In this document: one piece after another, positions 26,486-33,913 of the stretch
Layout of the letters: every line of letters begins with the position of its first letter
Position numbering within the stretch: the stretch's first letter is position 1
NCBI GenBank assembly: GCA_003153435.1
Contig: PLYR01000134.1
Span: 1 to 42,469 of the forward strand
Length of the DNA stretch: 42,469 bases
Direction of reading: 5' to 3'
Source: Bacteroidota bacterium
Lineage (GTDB): Bacteria; Bacteroidota; Bacteroidia; Palsa-965
The notes under the pieces: model-generated
The model's input: the letters and a program-made list of their open reading frames with translations, nothing else
Databases searched by the model: none
Told to the model about the DNA's origin: nothing
Translations under genes and position numbers: made by a program

Positions 26486-27931
26486 CTATTCCTTCACGAC
26501 CATCCTCACAAGGATAACACCCTCCAAGGAGGTGTAAATCAAAAAATAAATACCGGGAGAAAGACCTGTAAGGTCCAGTTCGGCATGCTGGTTTATTATC
26601 AGCTGGACGGTTTGGCATTCCTGTCCCACTTCATTCCTTAAAACTATTTTTCCTCCCTGCCCGTGTCCAGTAGCTACGGTAATTTTGTTCCGGGTGGGAT
26701 TCGGAAACACTTCTAGGGAGGGGTTGTTGATTTGTTCCTTTATGCCTGTTGTGGAATGAGTAGTGTCGCAGATAGGAAGAGCACTGACCCTGGGAGCGAA
26801 AAAGGCCGCCAGGTTATTTTCCCTCAGCGTGGAGTTGTCGTAACCATGACAGGGGTTATTGGTTTGATCCGAACAACTGGCAGTACCCAGAAGAAAGCTG
26901 TAAGGGAATACAGTTGTCGTGAAATCGTCCTGGATTACATACCCCAGAAACTGGGACGAATTCCAGTGGCTGATAGCGTGGCTGCCATACACCTTGGGTG
27001 TGTGGGCAATGCCGTAACAGCCATATCCGTTGGTCATGCACCATGACAAGCCGGCGTATACATTACCACTGTCTATCGGCACGATGAGGTCACAGGGCTG
27101 GTGAAAGGAGTAAATGTCCGGTCTGCGTCTCTTTGCAGAATGATAGGTGAGCAGGTTAGAGGCCAGGGCCCCGAAATTGTTACCTATGGCTTTGATGGTG
27201 TAGTTTATGTTCGAAGGCTCCAGGTTGCCATCGATGCCTCCCAGATCGGGACGGGGGATACTGGGGTTGGGGAATGTTTCAGGGAGATTGTATGAGCAGT
27301 TGTATGTGTTGGGGTTTGGCGGAGGGGCATTGGCAAGGGAGAAGGTCTGTGGCCAGCGTTCAATAACGGTGTCCAGCAAGCCTATGCCGAGCGCAATGCA
27401 AGAGCCCGCACTCTCCCCGGCAACGAACACACTGTTCGTGTCTATCCGGTACTGGTTATTGCGGTTAACGAGGTATCTCACGGCACCTTTCCCATCCTGA
27501 ATGCCCCTGTACAAGGCTCTGATCCATTCGGCACTGTCGGAAGCAAAGAGGCAGGAGTAGTTAGGGTAGTTGCAGTTCCAGGCGGCATGGTCTGATACAA
27601 AGCCCAGGCGGTAATTGATGCTGGCGGTGACATACCCTCTTCTGGCAAACTGCTTGCATAGATTGGTGATGCTGGCATCGCTCTTGTCGCCCGCCAGAAA
27701 GGATCCTCCATGTATCCATACCAGGAGAGGCTTTCTGGAACGGTGGGAAGGATCGTCACACAGGGGATTATAGATATCCATGCGCAGGGTATCTGAACTG
27801 CCATTAAAATTAAGGGCGGTCCCGTAAATCACGTTCAGGGTACTGTCGTAAGTGTATTTTTTGTCCAGCCATTGCTGGGCAGAACACAGGGCAGAGCATA
27901 AAAGCAGTAGGGCGAAGAGGAGGCACTTCAT
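26486..27931 (-). CDS. Secreted carboxylesterase-type alpha/beta hydrolase with T9SS C-terminal sorting domain
   Basis: 481 aa from the ATG at 27931, which places a signal peptide (MKCLLFALLLLCSALCSA) at the very start; an ATG at 28012 would add 27 residues without function. Carboxylesterase type-B features: oxyanion motif VWIHGGSFLAGDKSD (H74-G76), YVTASINYRLGF, nucleophile S174 in VFVAGESAGS, and a likely catalytic His in GSHAISHW. The last 85 or so residues (PSLEVFPNPTRNKITV ... LSPGIYFLIYTS) are a type IX sorting domain, so the enzyme is exported across the outer membrane and attached or released. Substrate unknown (ester, lipid or feruloyl-type). By eye the gene is more GC-rich than its neighbours, and it lies between tRNA-Ala and the tRNA-like copies, suggesting acquisition. 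Confidence 0.9.
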   Translation of the reverse strand: MKCLLFALLLLCSALCSAQQWLDKKYTYDSTLNVIYGTALNFNGSSDTLRMDIYNPLCDDPSHRSRKPLLVWIHGGSFLAGDKSDASITNLCKQFARRGYVTASINYRLGFVSDHAAWNCNYPNYSCLFASDSAEWIRALYRGIQDGKGAVRYLVNRNNQYRIDTNSVFVAGESAGSCIALGIGLLDTVIERWPQTFSLANAPPPNPNTYNCSYNLPETFPNPSIPRPDLGGIDGNLEPSNINYTIKAIGNNFGALASNLLTYHSAKRRRPDIYSFHQPCDLIVPIDSGNVYAGLSWCMTNGYGCYGIAHTPKVYGSHAISHWNSSQFLGYVIQDDFTTTVFPYSFLLGTASCSDQTNNPCHGYDNSTLRENNLAAFFAPRVSALPICDTTHSTTGIKEQINNPSLEVFPNPTRNKITVATGHGQGGKIVLRNEVGQECQTVQLIINQHAELDLTGLSPGIYFLIYTSLEGVILVRMVVKE

Positions 27932-28148
27932 GGTTTTTGAATAAGGTGAACCCGGGTTTGTTTGAAACCCTTTGCAAGATAACGGAAAGGAATGAATCAT
28001 CATAAATAGCAATCTACCGAAGATAAAAGAGAATTAATAAACTACCCCGGGGGAATTGCCTCGCCCTTCGTACCCCGATCAAAAGAGAAAACGAAATCAA
28101 GCGCAAAAAGAGCCGGAAATACATTGAATGGTTGATTAAAAGCAAGGT

Positions 28149-28245
28149 TGGGGATTAGCTCAGCTGGTCCCGACGGATGTCGGGACGTTTGCATGGCATG
28201 CAAAAGGTCGTCGTCCCGATGGCTATCGGGATCCGGTATTCTCCA
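28149..28245 (+). other. tRNA-Ala-like element 1, with palindromes replacing D-arm segment and T loop
   Basis: 97 nt, alignable base for base to tRNA-Ala(GGC) at 26113. Kept: acceptor TGGGGAT/ATTCTCC (first pair lost), TAGCTCAGCTGG, anticodon arm TTTGCATGGCATGCAAA (28188-28204; the outer C-G pair has become T-A), AGGTCGTCG and the TCCG..ATTCTCC end. Changed: CTAGAG of the D arm is replaced by TCCCGACGGATGTCGGGA (28168-28185), and the T loop GTTCGAC by TCCCGATGGCTATCGGGA (28214-28231). The 3' half of the D stem is lost, so this is unlikely to be an ordinary tRNA. No consensus promoter is seen directly upstream. Either a palindrome-invaded pseudo-tRNA or a structured RNA. Confidence 0.75.
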
Positions 28246-28248
28246 CTG

Positions 28249-28280
28249 ACCCGTCTGCCCCTGGCTGACGGGTTTTTTTT
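28249..28280 (+). terminator. Terminator-like hairpin after tRNA-like element 1
   Basis: Stem ACCCGTC (28249-28255) with GACGGGT (28267-28273), an 11-nt loop, then a run of T to 28280. It starts 3 bp after the tRNA-like element. Confidence 0.8.
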
Positions 28281-28301
28281 GTGGTTGATTAAAAGCAAGG
28301 T

Positions 28302-28398
28302 TGAGGATTAGCTCAGCTGGTCCCGCCGAATGGCGGGACGATTGCATGGCATGCAAAAGGTCGTCGTCCCGATGGCTATCGGGATCCGATATTCTTCA
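28302..28398 (+). other. tRNA-Ala-like element 2, with palindromes replacing D-arm segment and T loop
   Basis: 97 nt, the same length and layout as element 1. D-arm palindrome TCCCGCCGAATGGCGGGA (28321-28338) and T-loop palindrome TCCCGATGGCTATCGGGA (28367-28384). The anticodon loop (GCATGGCATGC core) is unchanged, but the outer stem pair is A-A. The acceptor is TGAGGAT/ATTCTTC: relative to the tRNA, G3-U70 has become A3-U70, G2-C71 has become G-U, and pair 1 is lost. The 3' end reads ACCA. Its D palindrome differs from element 1 by a compensated A-T to C-G change, so the hairpin is kept. A terminator follows directly. Confidence 0.75.
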
Positions 28399-28400
28399 CC

Positions 28401-28446
28401 AAACCGGACAACACCAAAAATTGGGTTAGTTGTCCGGTTTTCTTTT
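28401..28446 (+). terminator. Strong terminator after tRNA-like element 2
   Basis: 12-bp perfect stem AAACCGGACAAC (28401-28412) with GTTGTCCGGTTT (28429-28440), a 16-nt loop, followed by TCTTTT. Confidence 0.9.
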
Positions 28447-28490
28447 ACCCCAAAGGCTTTTCATTATCGTTAACTATCCGGGAAGAAATT

Positions 28491-29615
28491 TCAGAATGAA
28501 TATTTAATTCCGGTGTGCAGAATGCCTTTTTCCGACATCTGTGTTCCATTCAGGTTCTGGAAAACAGGAATCCCATATTCAAGGAGAAGGCGAAGGTTTT
28601 TAAAAAGGGTTTTGTTTAAATAGAAATTCATCCCAACAAAGGTATCTACTCTTAATCCTCCATAGTTTGAGGGGTTTGAATTAGGGTCGTTAAACATGGC
28701 AGGATAAACACCTGGATCAAAGCCAGAAATCTGCCCCTGACTGTTTCCTTTTACTCTGAGCGATATACTTGCCCAGTTAACAAATTTATAAGAAAGCCAA
28801 GCTGTAAGGCTATATTGATCACCGTATGAATAACCCTGGGAGTTGTTTGCCGGGGCAATGATCGCCCTGGCCTCCATTCCGTATGATAATAAACGCTCAT
28901 GGCTGGAGAAGAGATGTTGACCAAAATAGGTTATACTTGGCATGATATCCCATGTTCCTGTGCCCAATTGCATGGGGTAGGGGAGACGTTGATTGTCTCC
29001 CAGAATCGTTGCTCCGGTAAGCGTAGTGCTCCCGGTAGGAATGTTTGCTCCAGCACCTAAGATGATGTTGTATTTGCATTCCTGTCGTAACTTATAAAAA
29101 AGAAATAGTTTAGTATCCCCTAAGCCTGAGGTATAGGAGGAGGTAGGCATATAGGTATTTCCCATCTGCATTCCCGTCATAGAACTCATCTGGGATATTG
29201 ACATCCCATTCATTGTCATGTTGTTTTGATTATAAGTTACCATGCCCATTGCCGAAAACCTGTTACTGAATCCATACATGACCATCATCATATGCATATG
29301 CATTTGCATTGTGTTGGTGGCCATCATATAGCCGTACTGCTGAAACACCAAATCGTCGGTCACATTATCTATGCCCATCTTATTTCCCCTGGAAAAAACA
29401 TCCATATAGGAATAAGAAAAGGTCCAGTCTTTCTTGCCCGTACAACACGATGCAAGCACTCCAATGGGTTCATATTTACCCGGGTGTGTACATTCTTCGT
29501 ATTTAGGAATGGAGGTAGAGTCGGGGTTTGTATTGGAGGCCCAAACGGTTCCGGAAGAATAATGCAAACCAAGCAAAGTCAGATATAGATAGTGCAAGTA
29601 AAGAAAAGTCTTCAT
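28491..29615 (-). CDS. Outer-membrane beta-barrel protein with a Met-rich segment
   Basis: 374 aa. A hydrophobic signal region at the start (cleavage probably near WASNTN), then a Cys-containing short stretch (ECTHPGKYEPIGVLASCC) and alternating hydrophobic strands ending GILHTGIKYSF with terminal Phe, as in outer-membrane barrels. It resembles the phenol/MetA-type transporter family. About 20 methionines lie in the roughly 77 residues from KMGIDNV to NTYM (for example TMQMHMHMMMVMYGF), the kind of composition seen in copper(I)- or silver-binding proteins. Last gene of a three-gene operon with two lipoproteins upstream (17-bp gap). A role in metal handling is inference; the barrel itself is well supported. 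Confidence 0.75.
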   Translation of the reverse strand: MKTFLYLHYLYLTLLGLHYSSGTVWASNTNPDSTSIPKYEECTHPGKYEPIGVLASCCTGKKDWTFSYSYMDVFSRGNKMGIDNVTDDLVFQQYGYMMATNTMQMHMHMMMVMYGFSNRFSAMGMVTYNQNNMTMNGMSISQMSSMTGMQMGNTYMPTSSYTSGLGDTKLFLFYKLRQECKYNIILGAGANIPTGSTTLTGATILGDNQRLPYPMQLGTGTWDIMPSITYFGQHLFSSHERLLSYGMEARAIIAPANNSQGYSYGDQYSLTAWLSYKFVNWASISLRVKGNSQGQISGFDPGVYPAMFNDPNSNPSNYGGLRVDTFVGMNFYLNKTLFKNLRLLLEYGIPVFQNLNGTQMSEKGILHTGIKYSF

Positions 29616-29632
29616 CGATTTTTATTTAATTA

Positions 29633-30118
29633 TTACCATGTCAATTCCAGATTATTACATGTCCCACCGATCAGCTGCCTCGACTGATCTCCACTGGTTC
29701 CATGACTCACATCACCTAATGAAGAGGTGGAGCCGTTACTGAAAATAACATCATAATGAACTGGAACAGTTACCGTTTTGTTTACTCCCAAATCTTTGCT
29801 GACTGTCAAAGTAGAGGAGGCTCCACAAGCCGGCACTGAAGTCCATGATTGGCCTGAGAAGGAAATGTTCCCAAGGGAAATGCAATCGAGAGTTATTCCA
29901 AATTTTACTATTCCGTGGGCCGTGCAGCTGTCTGCAAAGGCCTTTTTCCACCAAAATACAATGGGAGCCTTATAAGTGCAACTGCCATCAGATTGATTGC
30001 ATTTCTCACAATAGTTGGTAGAATTGACATCAGTGCATCCGCTTTTTCCGCAGGATGCGAAAAAGAAAACAAGCCCAACAACAAAGCCAATAAGTATAAT
30101 AAATTGTTTCATTTTCAT
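29633..30118 (-). CDS. Cys-rich lipoprotein of unknown function
   Basis: 161 aa. Lipoprotein signal with lipobox VFFFASC, the Cys being the lipidation site for LspA processing. After it comes GCTDVNSTNYCEKCNQSDGSCTY, a variant of the GCTD...NY...DGSC motif common in extracellular proteins of Bacteroidota, here with extra cysteines. The rest is beta-rich without a named domain. Encoded 4 bp after the preceding lipoprotein gene and 17 bp before the Met-rich barrel gene; the proteins probably act together in the envelope. Confidence 0.75.
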   Translation of the reverse strand: MKMKQFIILIGFVVGLVFFFASCGKSGCTDVNSTNYCEKCNQSDGSCTYKAPIVFWWKKAFADSCTAHGIVKFGITLDCISLGNISFSGQSWTSVPACGASSTLTVSKDLGVNKTVTVPVHYDVIFSNGSTSSLGDVSHGTSGDQSRQLIGGTCNNLELTW

Positions 30119-30122
30119 TCCT

Positions 30123-30557
30123 TTAGTAAACAGCTACGGTTGTATCTATTTCATGTGTCGCAGGGCTTACAATCAAAGCAAATCCTCCATAATAGCGGGT
30201 GTTGTGAATAGAATCGAAAGCGGTTCTGTAAAAATAATAATCACCACATTTCAACCCAGTGCAGTGAATGTGGTTTCTCATTGAAAAGTCACTTACAAAA
30301 TAGGTGTCGTAATTGGATGGGGATGTCCCAGGGGAGGTAAGCGTATTAAATTTGATAAATACGGTGTCGGGGTGCGACAGGTAATTATACATAGGAGTGC
30401 TACCATGATTTGCAAACACAACAACCTGCACAAATCCTCCAGTTCCCGCAATACAAGGAGGTGGCGCTGGACTTTCCTTTTTGCAAGTTATCGAACAGGC
30501 GATGGTTGAAAATAGGAAAAGGAAGAAGAGGAATTTTTCTAATCTGAAAACCGACAT
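30123..30557 (-). CDS. Small lipoprotein of unknown function
   Basis: 144 aa. Membrane-targeting start MSVFRLEKFLFFLFLFSTIA and two possible lipobox cysteines (STIAC or SITC), then a PPPC stretch and a beta-sandwich-like body with HCTGLKCGDYYFYRT, recalling small Ig-like or DUF4397-like folds without a firm match. First gene of the three-gene envelope operon; 4 bp before the next lipoprotein gene. Function unknown. Confidence 0.7.
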   Translation of the reverse strand: MSVFRLEKFLFFLFLFSTIACSITCKKESPAPPPCIAGTGGFVQVVVFANHGSTPMYNYLSHPDTVFIKFNTLTSPGTSPSNYDTYFVSDFSMRNHIHCTGLKCGDYYFYRTAFDSIHNTRYYGGFALIVSPATHEIDTTVAVY

Positions 30558-30728
30558 AGATCAAAACTATCGACCTTTTCAGAGAAGAAACATGACAAAA
30601 ATCACCATGTAATAGAATATTTACAAGGGAGTACTAGGCAAGGATTTAATTCTCTTCTATTTAGATGAATTAAAAAAGGCCTTTGGTGAATTATATTATC
30701 AGATGAAAGCTAGATGATTCGGGAATGC

Positions 30729-31436
30729 TCAAATTTTAACCGTCACACCCACAGCAGCATAATAAGGTCCGCCAAGAGCTAAACCAACTTCTGCGTTGAG
30801 ACCTACCAGTCCACTGAAATAATAACTAAATCCAAAATGGGCCTGAACTGCAACAGCGGTAGGGGAAACATTAAGCTCGGTTGGGTAATTCTTGTCAAAC
30901 TGTGTATAAGTACTTGTCATGGAATAAATGTTATACCCCACCCGAAGACCGGTATACATTCCAATATTTTCTCTTGCAAGGATGCGATAATCACCACGGA
31001 GCGCAATGGCAATGCGCGACCAGCTGTCGACATAATTAAATACTCCGTCAGTCCAGTTAATCTTCATGGTTTGGTAACCGAATCCAAGACCGAGCGTAAT
31101 CTTTTTTCCGATGCCATAATCGACCATGACATTGACCAGGGGAATACTGGAACTGCCAGTTGTCGTAAAGCTTCCAAGGGGATTATTGTTATAAAATGAA
31201 CTGGCGTTATAGCGCACCTCTGTTGCGGTTGCAGTAGTATTGAAGCCTATTCCTGCAGTGAGTATAATCTTTCCTTTAATATCATCTCCTCCTTTACCTT
31301 TCTTGCCTTTTTTCAGGATAAAAGGAAGATTATTGTGGTCAGTGTTTCTTAATCCGGATGCGTCATTGTCAGTTCCAGCAAAGGAGACTCCCAGACAAAT
31401 GAACATGGCTGTTACGAAACCGGTGATGTTTTTCAT
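30729..31436 (-). CDS. Outer-membrane beta-barrel protein
   Basis: 235 aa. Signal peptide MKNITGFVTAMFICLGVSFA, a short Lys/Gly-rich linker (ILKKGKKGKGGDD), then about eight amphipathic strands (GKIILTAGIGF, ITLGLGFGYQTM, SRIAIALRGDYRI, IGMYTGLRVGYNIY, VAVQAHFGFSYYF, LVGLNAEVGLALG) ending in AAVGVTVKI. The pattern is that of small OmpA/OmpW-like barrels common in this phylum. Single-gene unit between the lipoprotein operon and a divergent secreted-protein gene. Role unknown. Confidence 0.8.
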   Translation of the reverse strand: MKNITGFVTAMFICLGVSFAGTDNDASGLRNTDHNNLPFILKKGKKGKGGDDIKGKIILTAGIGFNTTATATEVRYNASSFYNNNPLGSFTTTGSSSIPLVNVMVDYGIGKKITLGLGFGYQTMKINWTDGVFNYVDSWSRIAIALRGDYRILARENIGMYTGLRVGYNIYSMTSTYTQFDKNYPTELNVSPTAVAVQAHFGFSYYFSGLVGLNAEVGLALGGPYYAAVGVTVKI

Positions 31437-31580
31437 AGTTTGTTTCTGTTAAAAGGTTTGAGGATGACATTACGTTGGGTAAATGTAGCATATATTATCA
31501 GATTATGATGCAGTGGTTATGCTCAGACGTTTATCGAAAATGAGTAAATTGCCCAACCAGGCAAAGTACAGTTTGTATTT

Positions 31581-32408
31581 ATGAGGAGAATCGCTTTGTT
31601 ATTCATTTTAGTCCTATGGTCGACTTGGGCAGTTGAGGCCCAGATTGTGCAAAAAGGATGCAAGAGTCATGAAATGAAAGGCCTGAAAGAGGGCACTCTT
31701 TTGGTCGCGGCTATGCCGAAAGACAAACGATCTATTCGTATTGCACTGACCAAATACTGGAAACAATGTAAGTTCGAATTTATCAGCGATTCCATAGAAA
31801 ACCATCTGCATAACCCCAAGATTTATGTACTGAATGTTTACAACGGAAAATTTGGCCTTTTTTGCGGTGATAAACGTAAACTGAGCAGTTACCTGGCGGG
31901 AGATTATATGATGCTTATGGATCAACCTTTTCCGGATGATGTGCCGGCCTCTGCAGATTATATGATCAAGAGTATGAATGATGCCATTGACCTGGTGATG
32001 AATAAAAAAATCCACCACGGCAGAATGCCGGTCCGTGCCGGACATGCTATAAGCGAGGATGCTCCTAAGGTAAAAGAGAAAACACTGCTTATCATAAGTG
32101 AATATTCGGATAAAAAGGGGACCGATGCCTGTATCCTTTCAGATGCAATCGATGACTGCAAGATGAAACACAAAGTGGTGAGTGAAAGGGATGCAAAGAA
32201 ACTCATGATTTCCGGTGACAAAAACTATTGCCTGCTCTCCTATAAAGTTTATGCTAACGGCGATTTTGTAACTTTTATCAAGGAAGCTTATATCTACGAC
32301 TTCGAAACCCAGAAAGTTGTCTATGCCTACTTCCGTAAAGCCAAGACTCCTTATTCAGCATTCCGATCGAGGGATTTCCGGAGGCTTGACCGAGCAGTAA
32401 GGAAATAA
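31581..32408 (+). CDS. Secreted protein of unknown function
   Basis: 275 aa. Signal peptide MRRIALLFILVLWSTWAVEA followed by a soluble, basic body with five cysteines (KGCKSHE, KQCKFEF, LFCGDKR, TDACILSDAIDDC), so periplasmic or exported. The middle (KEKTLLIISEYSDKKGTDACILSDAIDDC) is rather hydrophilic and the end is strongly basic (FRSRDFRRLDRAVRK). I do not recognise a family. Transcribed divergently from the 30729-31436 barrel gene; no close downstream partner. Confidence 0.7.
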   Translation: MRRIALLFILVLWSTWAVEAQIVQKGCKSHEMKGLKEGTLLVAAMPKDKRSIRIALTKYWKQCKFEFISDSIENHLHNPKIYVLNVYNGKFGLFCGDKRKLSSYLAGDYMMLMDQPFPDDVPASADYMIKSMNDAIDLVMNKKIHHGRMPVRAGHAISEDAPKVKEKTLLIISEYSDKKGTDACILSDAIDDCKMKHKVVSERDAKKLMISGDKNYCLLSYKVYANGDFVTFIKEAYIYDFETQKVVYAYFRKAKTPYSAFRSRDFRRLDRAVRK

Positions 32409-32641
32409 CAACCTTTCTTTTCACAATGAATACTTCCTTGGCCACTGCCCTCGATTTCAAAGCTTGTTAAGAAATTGTGAAGACTTTAATCCAGCGCTTT
32501 TTCGAAAGAGTTTCTCATTAGATTTGTTTGAATAAGGTGACCATCCTATAAGAGTCCTTTCCGGACATTCCGAAACCACAACTTATTTATTGACTACGCG
32601 TGAGTTCATTTATCTGAACCCATACTCTTAATAAATGTATA

Positions 32642-32974
32642 ATGGCCACCTATAAGGATTTTGCGGTCTCTGGAGTTTGGTTTGAAGGGAGCTCGAAGGG
32701 AGAGGAGCATCTCACTCATGTGATGCTGCATAAAGTCTCCAAACACAATAAGATCCTGAAAGGAGTAAAAACAGAGCGGAAAGAGTTCATCGAATTGCTC
32801 CAGAACAACATCATTTATACACTTGCGTGGAATTACAAAGAAGGGCGGTGGAAATGGTGTTCCCAGGTAGTGACTGAATTGAAAGAAGGGAATTATATCC
32901 TGAGAACCGAGTCTGAAGACAATCGCTATAATGAGTTGATTAATCTGATTAACATGAATATTCAGCCAGTCTGA
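32642..32974 (+). CDS. Small protein, DUF3892-like
   Basis: 110 aa, soluble. Layout resembles DUF3892: an opening H(L/I)THVMLH strand, then the request-like middle KTERKEFIELLQNNIIYTLA and a closing NYILRTESEDNRYNELINL, close to the family's Y-L-R-T-x-x-D-x-x-x-x-N-L-L-x-L end. These proteins have no established function. The 233-bp region upstream holds a stray TAGATTTG (32519-32526) but no convincing -33 element. Confidence 0.6.
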   Translation: MATYKDFAVSGVWFEGSSKGEEHLTHVMLHKVSKHNKILKGVKTERKEFIELLQNNIIYTLAWNYKEGRWKWCSQVVTELKEGNYILRTESEDNRYNELINLINMNIQPV

Positions 32975-33060
32975 ATCGTTCTAGTCTCCCCTGCTAAAAA
33001 GTCCCTACTGTATTGCCGCATAATTAACGATTCGTTAACCCTCGTTCATCGGAAAGAAGA

Positions 33061-33068
33061 TAGCTTTG
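33061..33068 (+). promoter_or_regulatory. Candidate -7 element for the VOC gene cluster
   Basis: TAGCTTTG fits TAnnTTTG and lies 43 bp before the VOC start codon. The -33 TTTG is not found at the expected distance. Confidence 0.4.
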
Positions 33069-33110
33069 AACAGGTTAAAATATTGATTTGTCAAACTTCT
33101 TATTCCATAA

Positions 33111-33533
33111 ATGAAAACCAGAATCATGTCTTGGTATGAAATTCCTGCCTTCGATTTTGAAAAGGCTGTCGACTTTTACAAGTATGTAATGGATTTTAAA
33201 ATTGAGCGCAGAGTGTTTGGTGAAATGCACTACGGAGTCATCACCGATGGTGATGATGGAATACCCGGATCAATTGTCAAATACAACGAGAAGCTGGATA
33301 ACCGAAATACAGAAGGCACTGTTTTGTTCTTTAAGGTGCTTGACATGTCTGAAACCATTTCCCGAATAAGGCAAAAAGGTGGGTCCATCATCAAAGAAAA
33401 ATCCCTTATTCGTAATCCCATTGAAGACGGACAATCTGTTATTCCCAAAACACTGATTGATAATTCCCTGGGTTACTATGCTGTGTTCAGGGATCCAGAG
33501 GGTAACAAAATGGCTTTGTACTCAAATTCCTGA
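33111..33533 (+). CDS. VOC-superfamily (glyoxalase-like) protein
   Basis: 140 aa, one vicinal-oxygen-chelate unit of two beta-alpha-beta-beta-beta modules: MSWYEIPAFDFEKAVDFYKYVMDF at the start with the typical D-x-x-K-A-x-x-F-Y pattern, TVLFFKVLDMSETISRIRQKGG for the second module and YYAVFRDPEGNKMALYS at the end. Members bind metals or small molecules (glyoxalase, fosfomycin or bleomycin resistance, dioxygenase), but the activity cannot be told. Ends 2 bp before the next gene, so an operon is likely. Confidence 0.88.
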   Translation: MKTRIMSWYEIPAFDFEKAVDFYKYVMDFKIERRVFGEMHYGVITDGDDGIPGSIVKYNEKLDNRNTEGTVLFFKVLDMSETISRIRQKGGSIIKEKSLIRNPIEDGQSVIPKTLIDNSLGYYAVFRDPEGNKMALYSNS

Positions 33534-33535
33534 AC

Positions 33536-33880
33536 ATGAAAAACAACGATTACGAAAACCCTTTCCTGATTGCCAAGGTCATCAATATCCTCCAGGACCG
33601 GCACCCTGAATCAGGAATAGGTACTTATCGAAAGCATACACTCCATCATGAAGGAAAAGGGTTTAAGGTGCAGCTAAGTAATGGAACTATTCTGGTTACC
33701 TATGATGCACTTACCAATATCTATGATGCCGACGAAATCCCTGATTATACCGAGGAAATGATCCGGTCCTTTGTTCCGGTTCCAGCTGAAACTGAGGCAC
33801 AACAGCGTAGGGGAAGGCTAAGGTTGGATAAATTTATGAGTTTCTTTAGCCAAAAAAGAACCCATAGTTCGAATAAATAG
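33536..33880 (+). CDS. Small protein of unknown function
   Basis: 114 aa, soluble, no signal. Residues 1-80 look folded (HHEGKGFKVQLSNGTILVTYDAL, three predicted strands), the end is basic and probably disordered (QQRRGRLRLDKF...KRTHSSNK). No family recognised. Starts 2 bp after the VOC gene and is followed after 33 bp by the kinase-fold gene, so it belongs to that small operon. Confidence 0.65.
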   Translation: MKNNDYENPFLIAKVINILQDRHPESGIGTYRKHTLHHEGKGFKVQLSNGTILVTYDALTNIYDADEIPDYTEEMIRSFVPVPAETEAQQRRGRLRLDKFMSFFSQKRTHSSNK

Positions 33881-33913
33881 TACTTTCACAGGGCTAGTTT
33901 GGGCTAATTATCT

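Larger units (their letters stand above)
28130..28398 (+). repeat. Two 116-bp direct repeats, period 153 bp, each containing a tRNA-Ala-like element
   Basis: Unit 1 is 28130-28245, unit 2 is 28283-28398. Both start with GGTTGATTAAAAGCAAGGTT, continue into the tRNA-like part and differ at few positions. The 37-bp spacer carries a terminator-like hairpin. The leader also resembles the bases just upstream of the real tRNA-Ala (TAAAA...AAG..GTTGGGG), so the copies seem to derive from that locus including its flank. Confidence 0.85.

Noticed and set aside
28149-28398. Calling the two tRNA-like elements functional tRNA-Ala genes
   Set aside because: The 3' half of the D stem and the T loop are gone and the first acceptor pair is broken, so normal tRNA function is not expected.
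28130-28398. CRISPR array
   Set aside because: Only two long repeats with internal palindromes and a terminator as spacer; no short repeats with unique spacers and no cas genes.
30562-30569. Minus-strand TAGTTTTG (a -7 match) just before the 30557 lipoprotein gene
   Set aside because: It would place the transcription start at the start codon itself, and no -33 box is at the right distance (nearest TTTG is 26 bp away).
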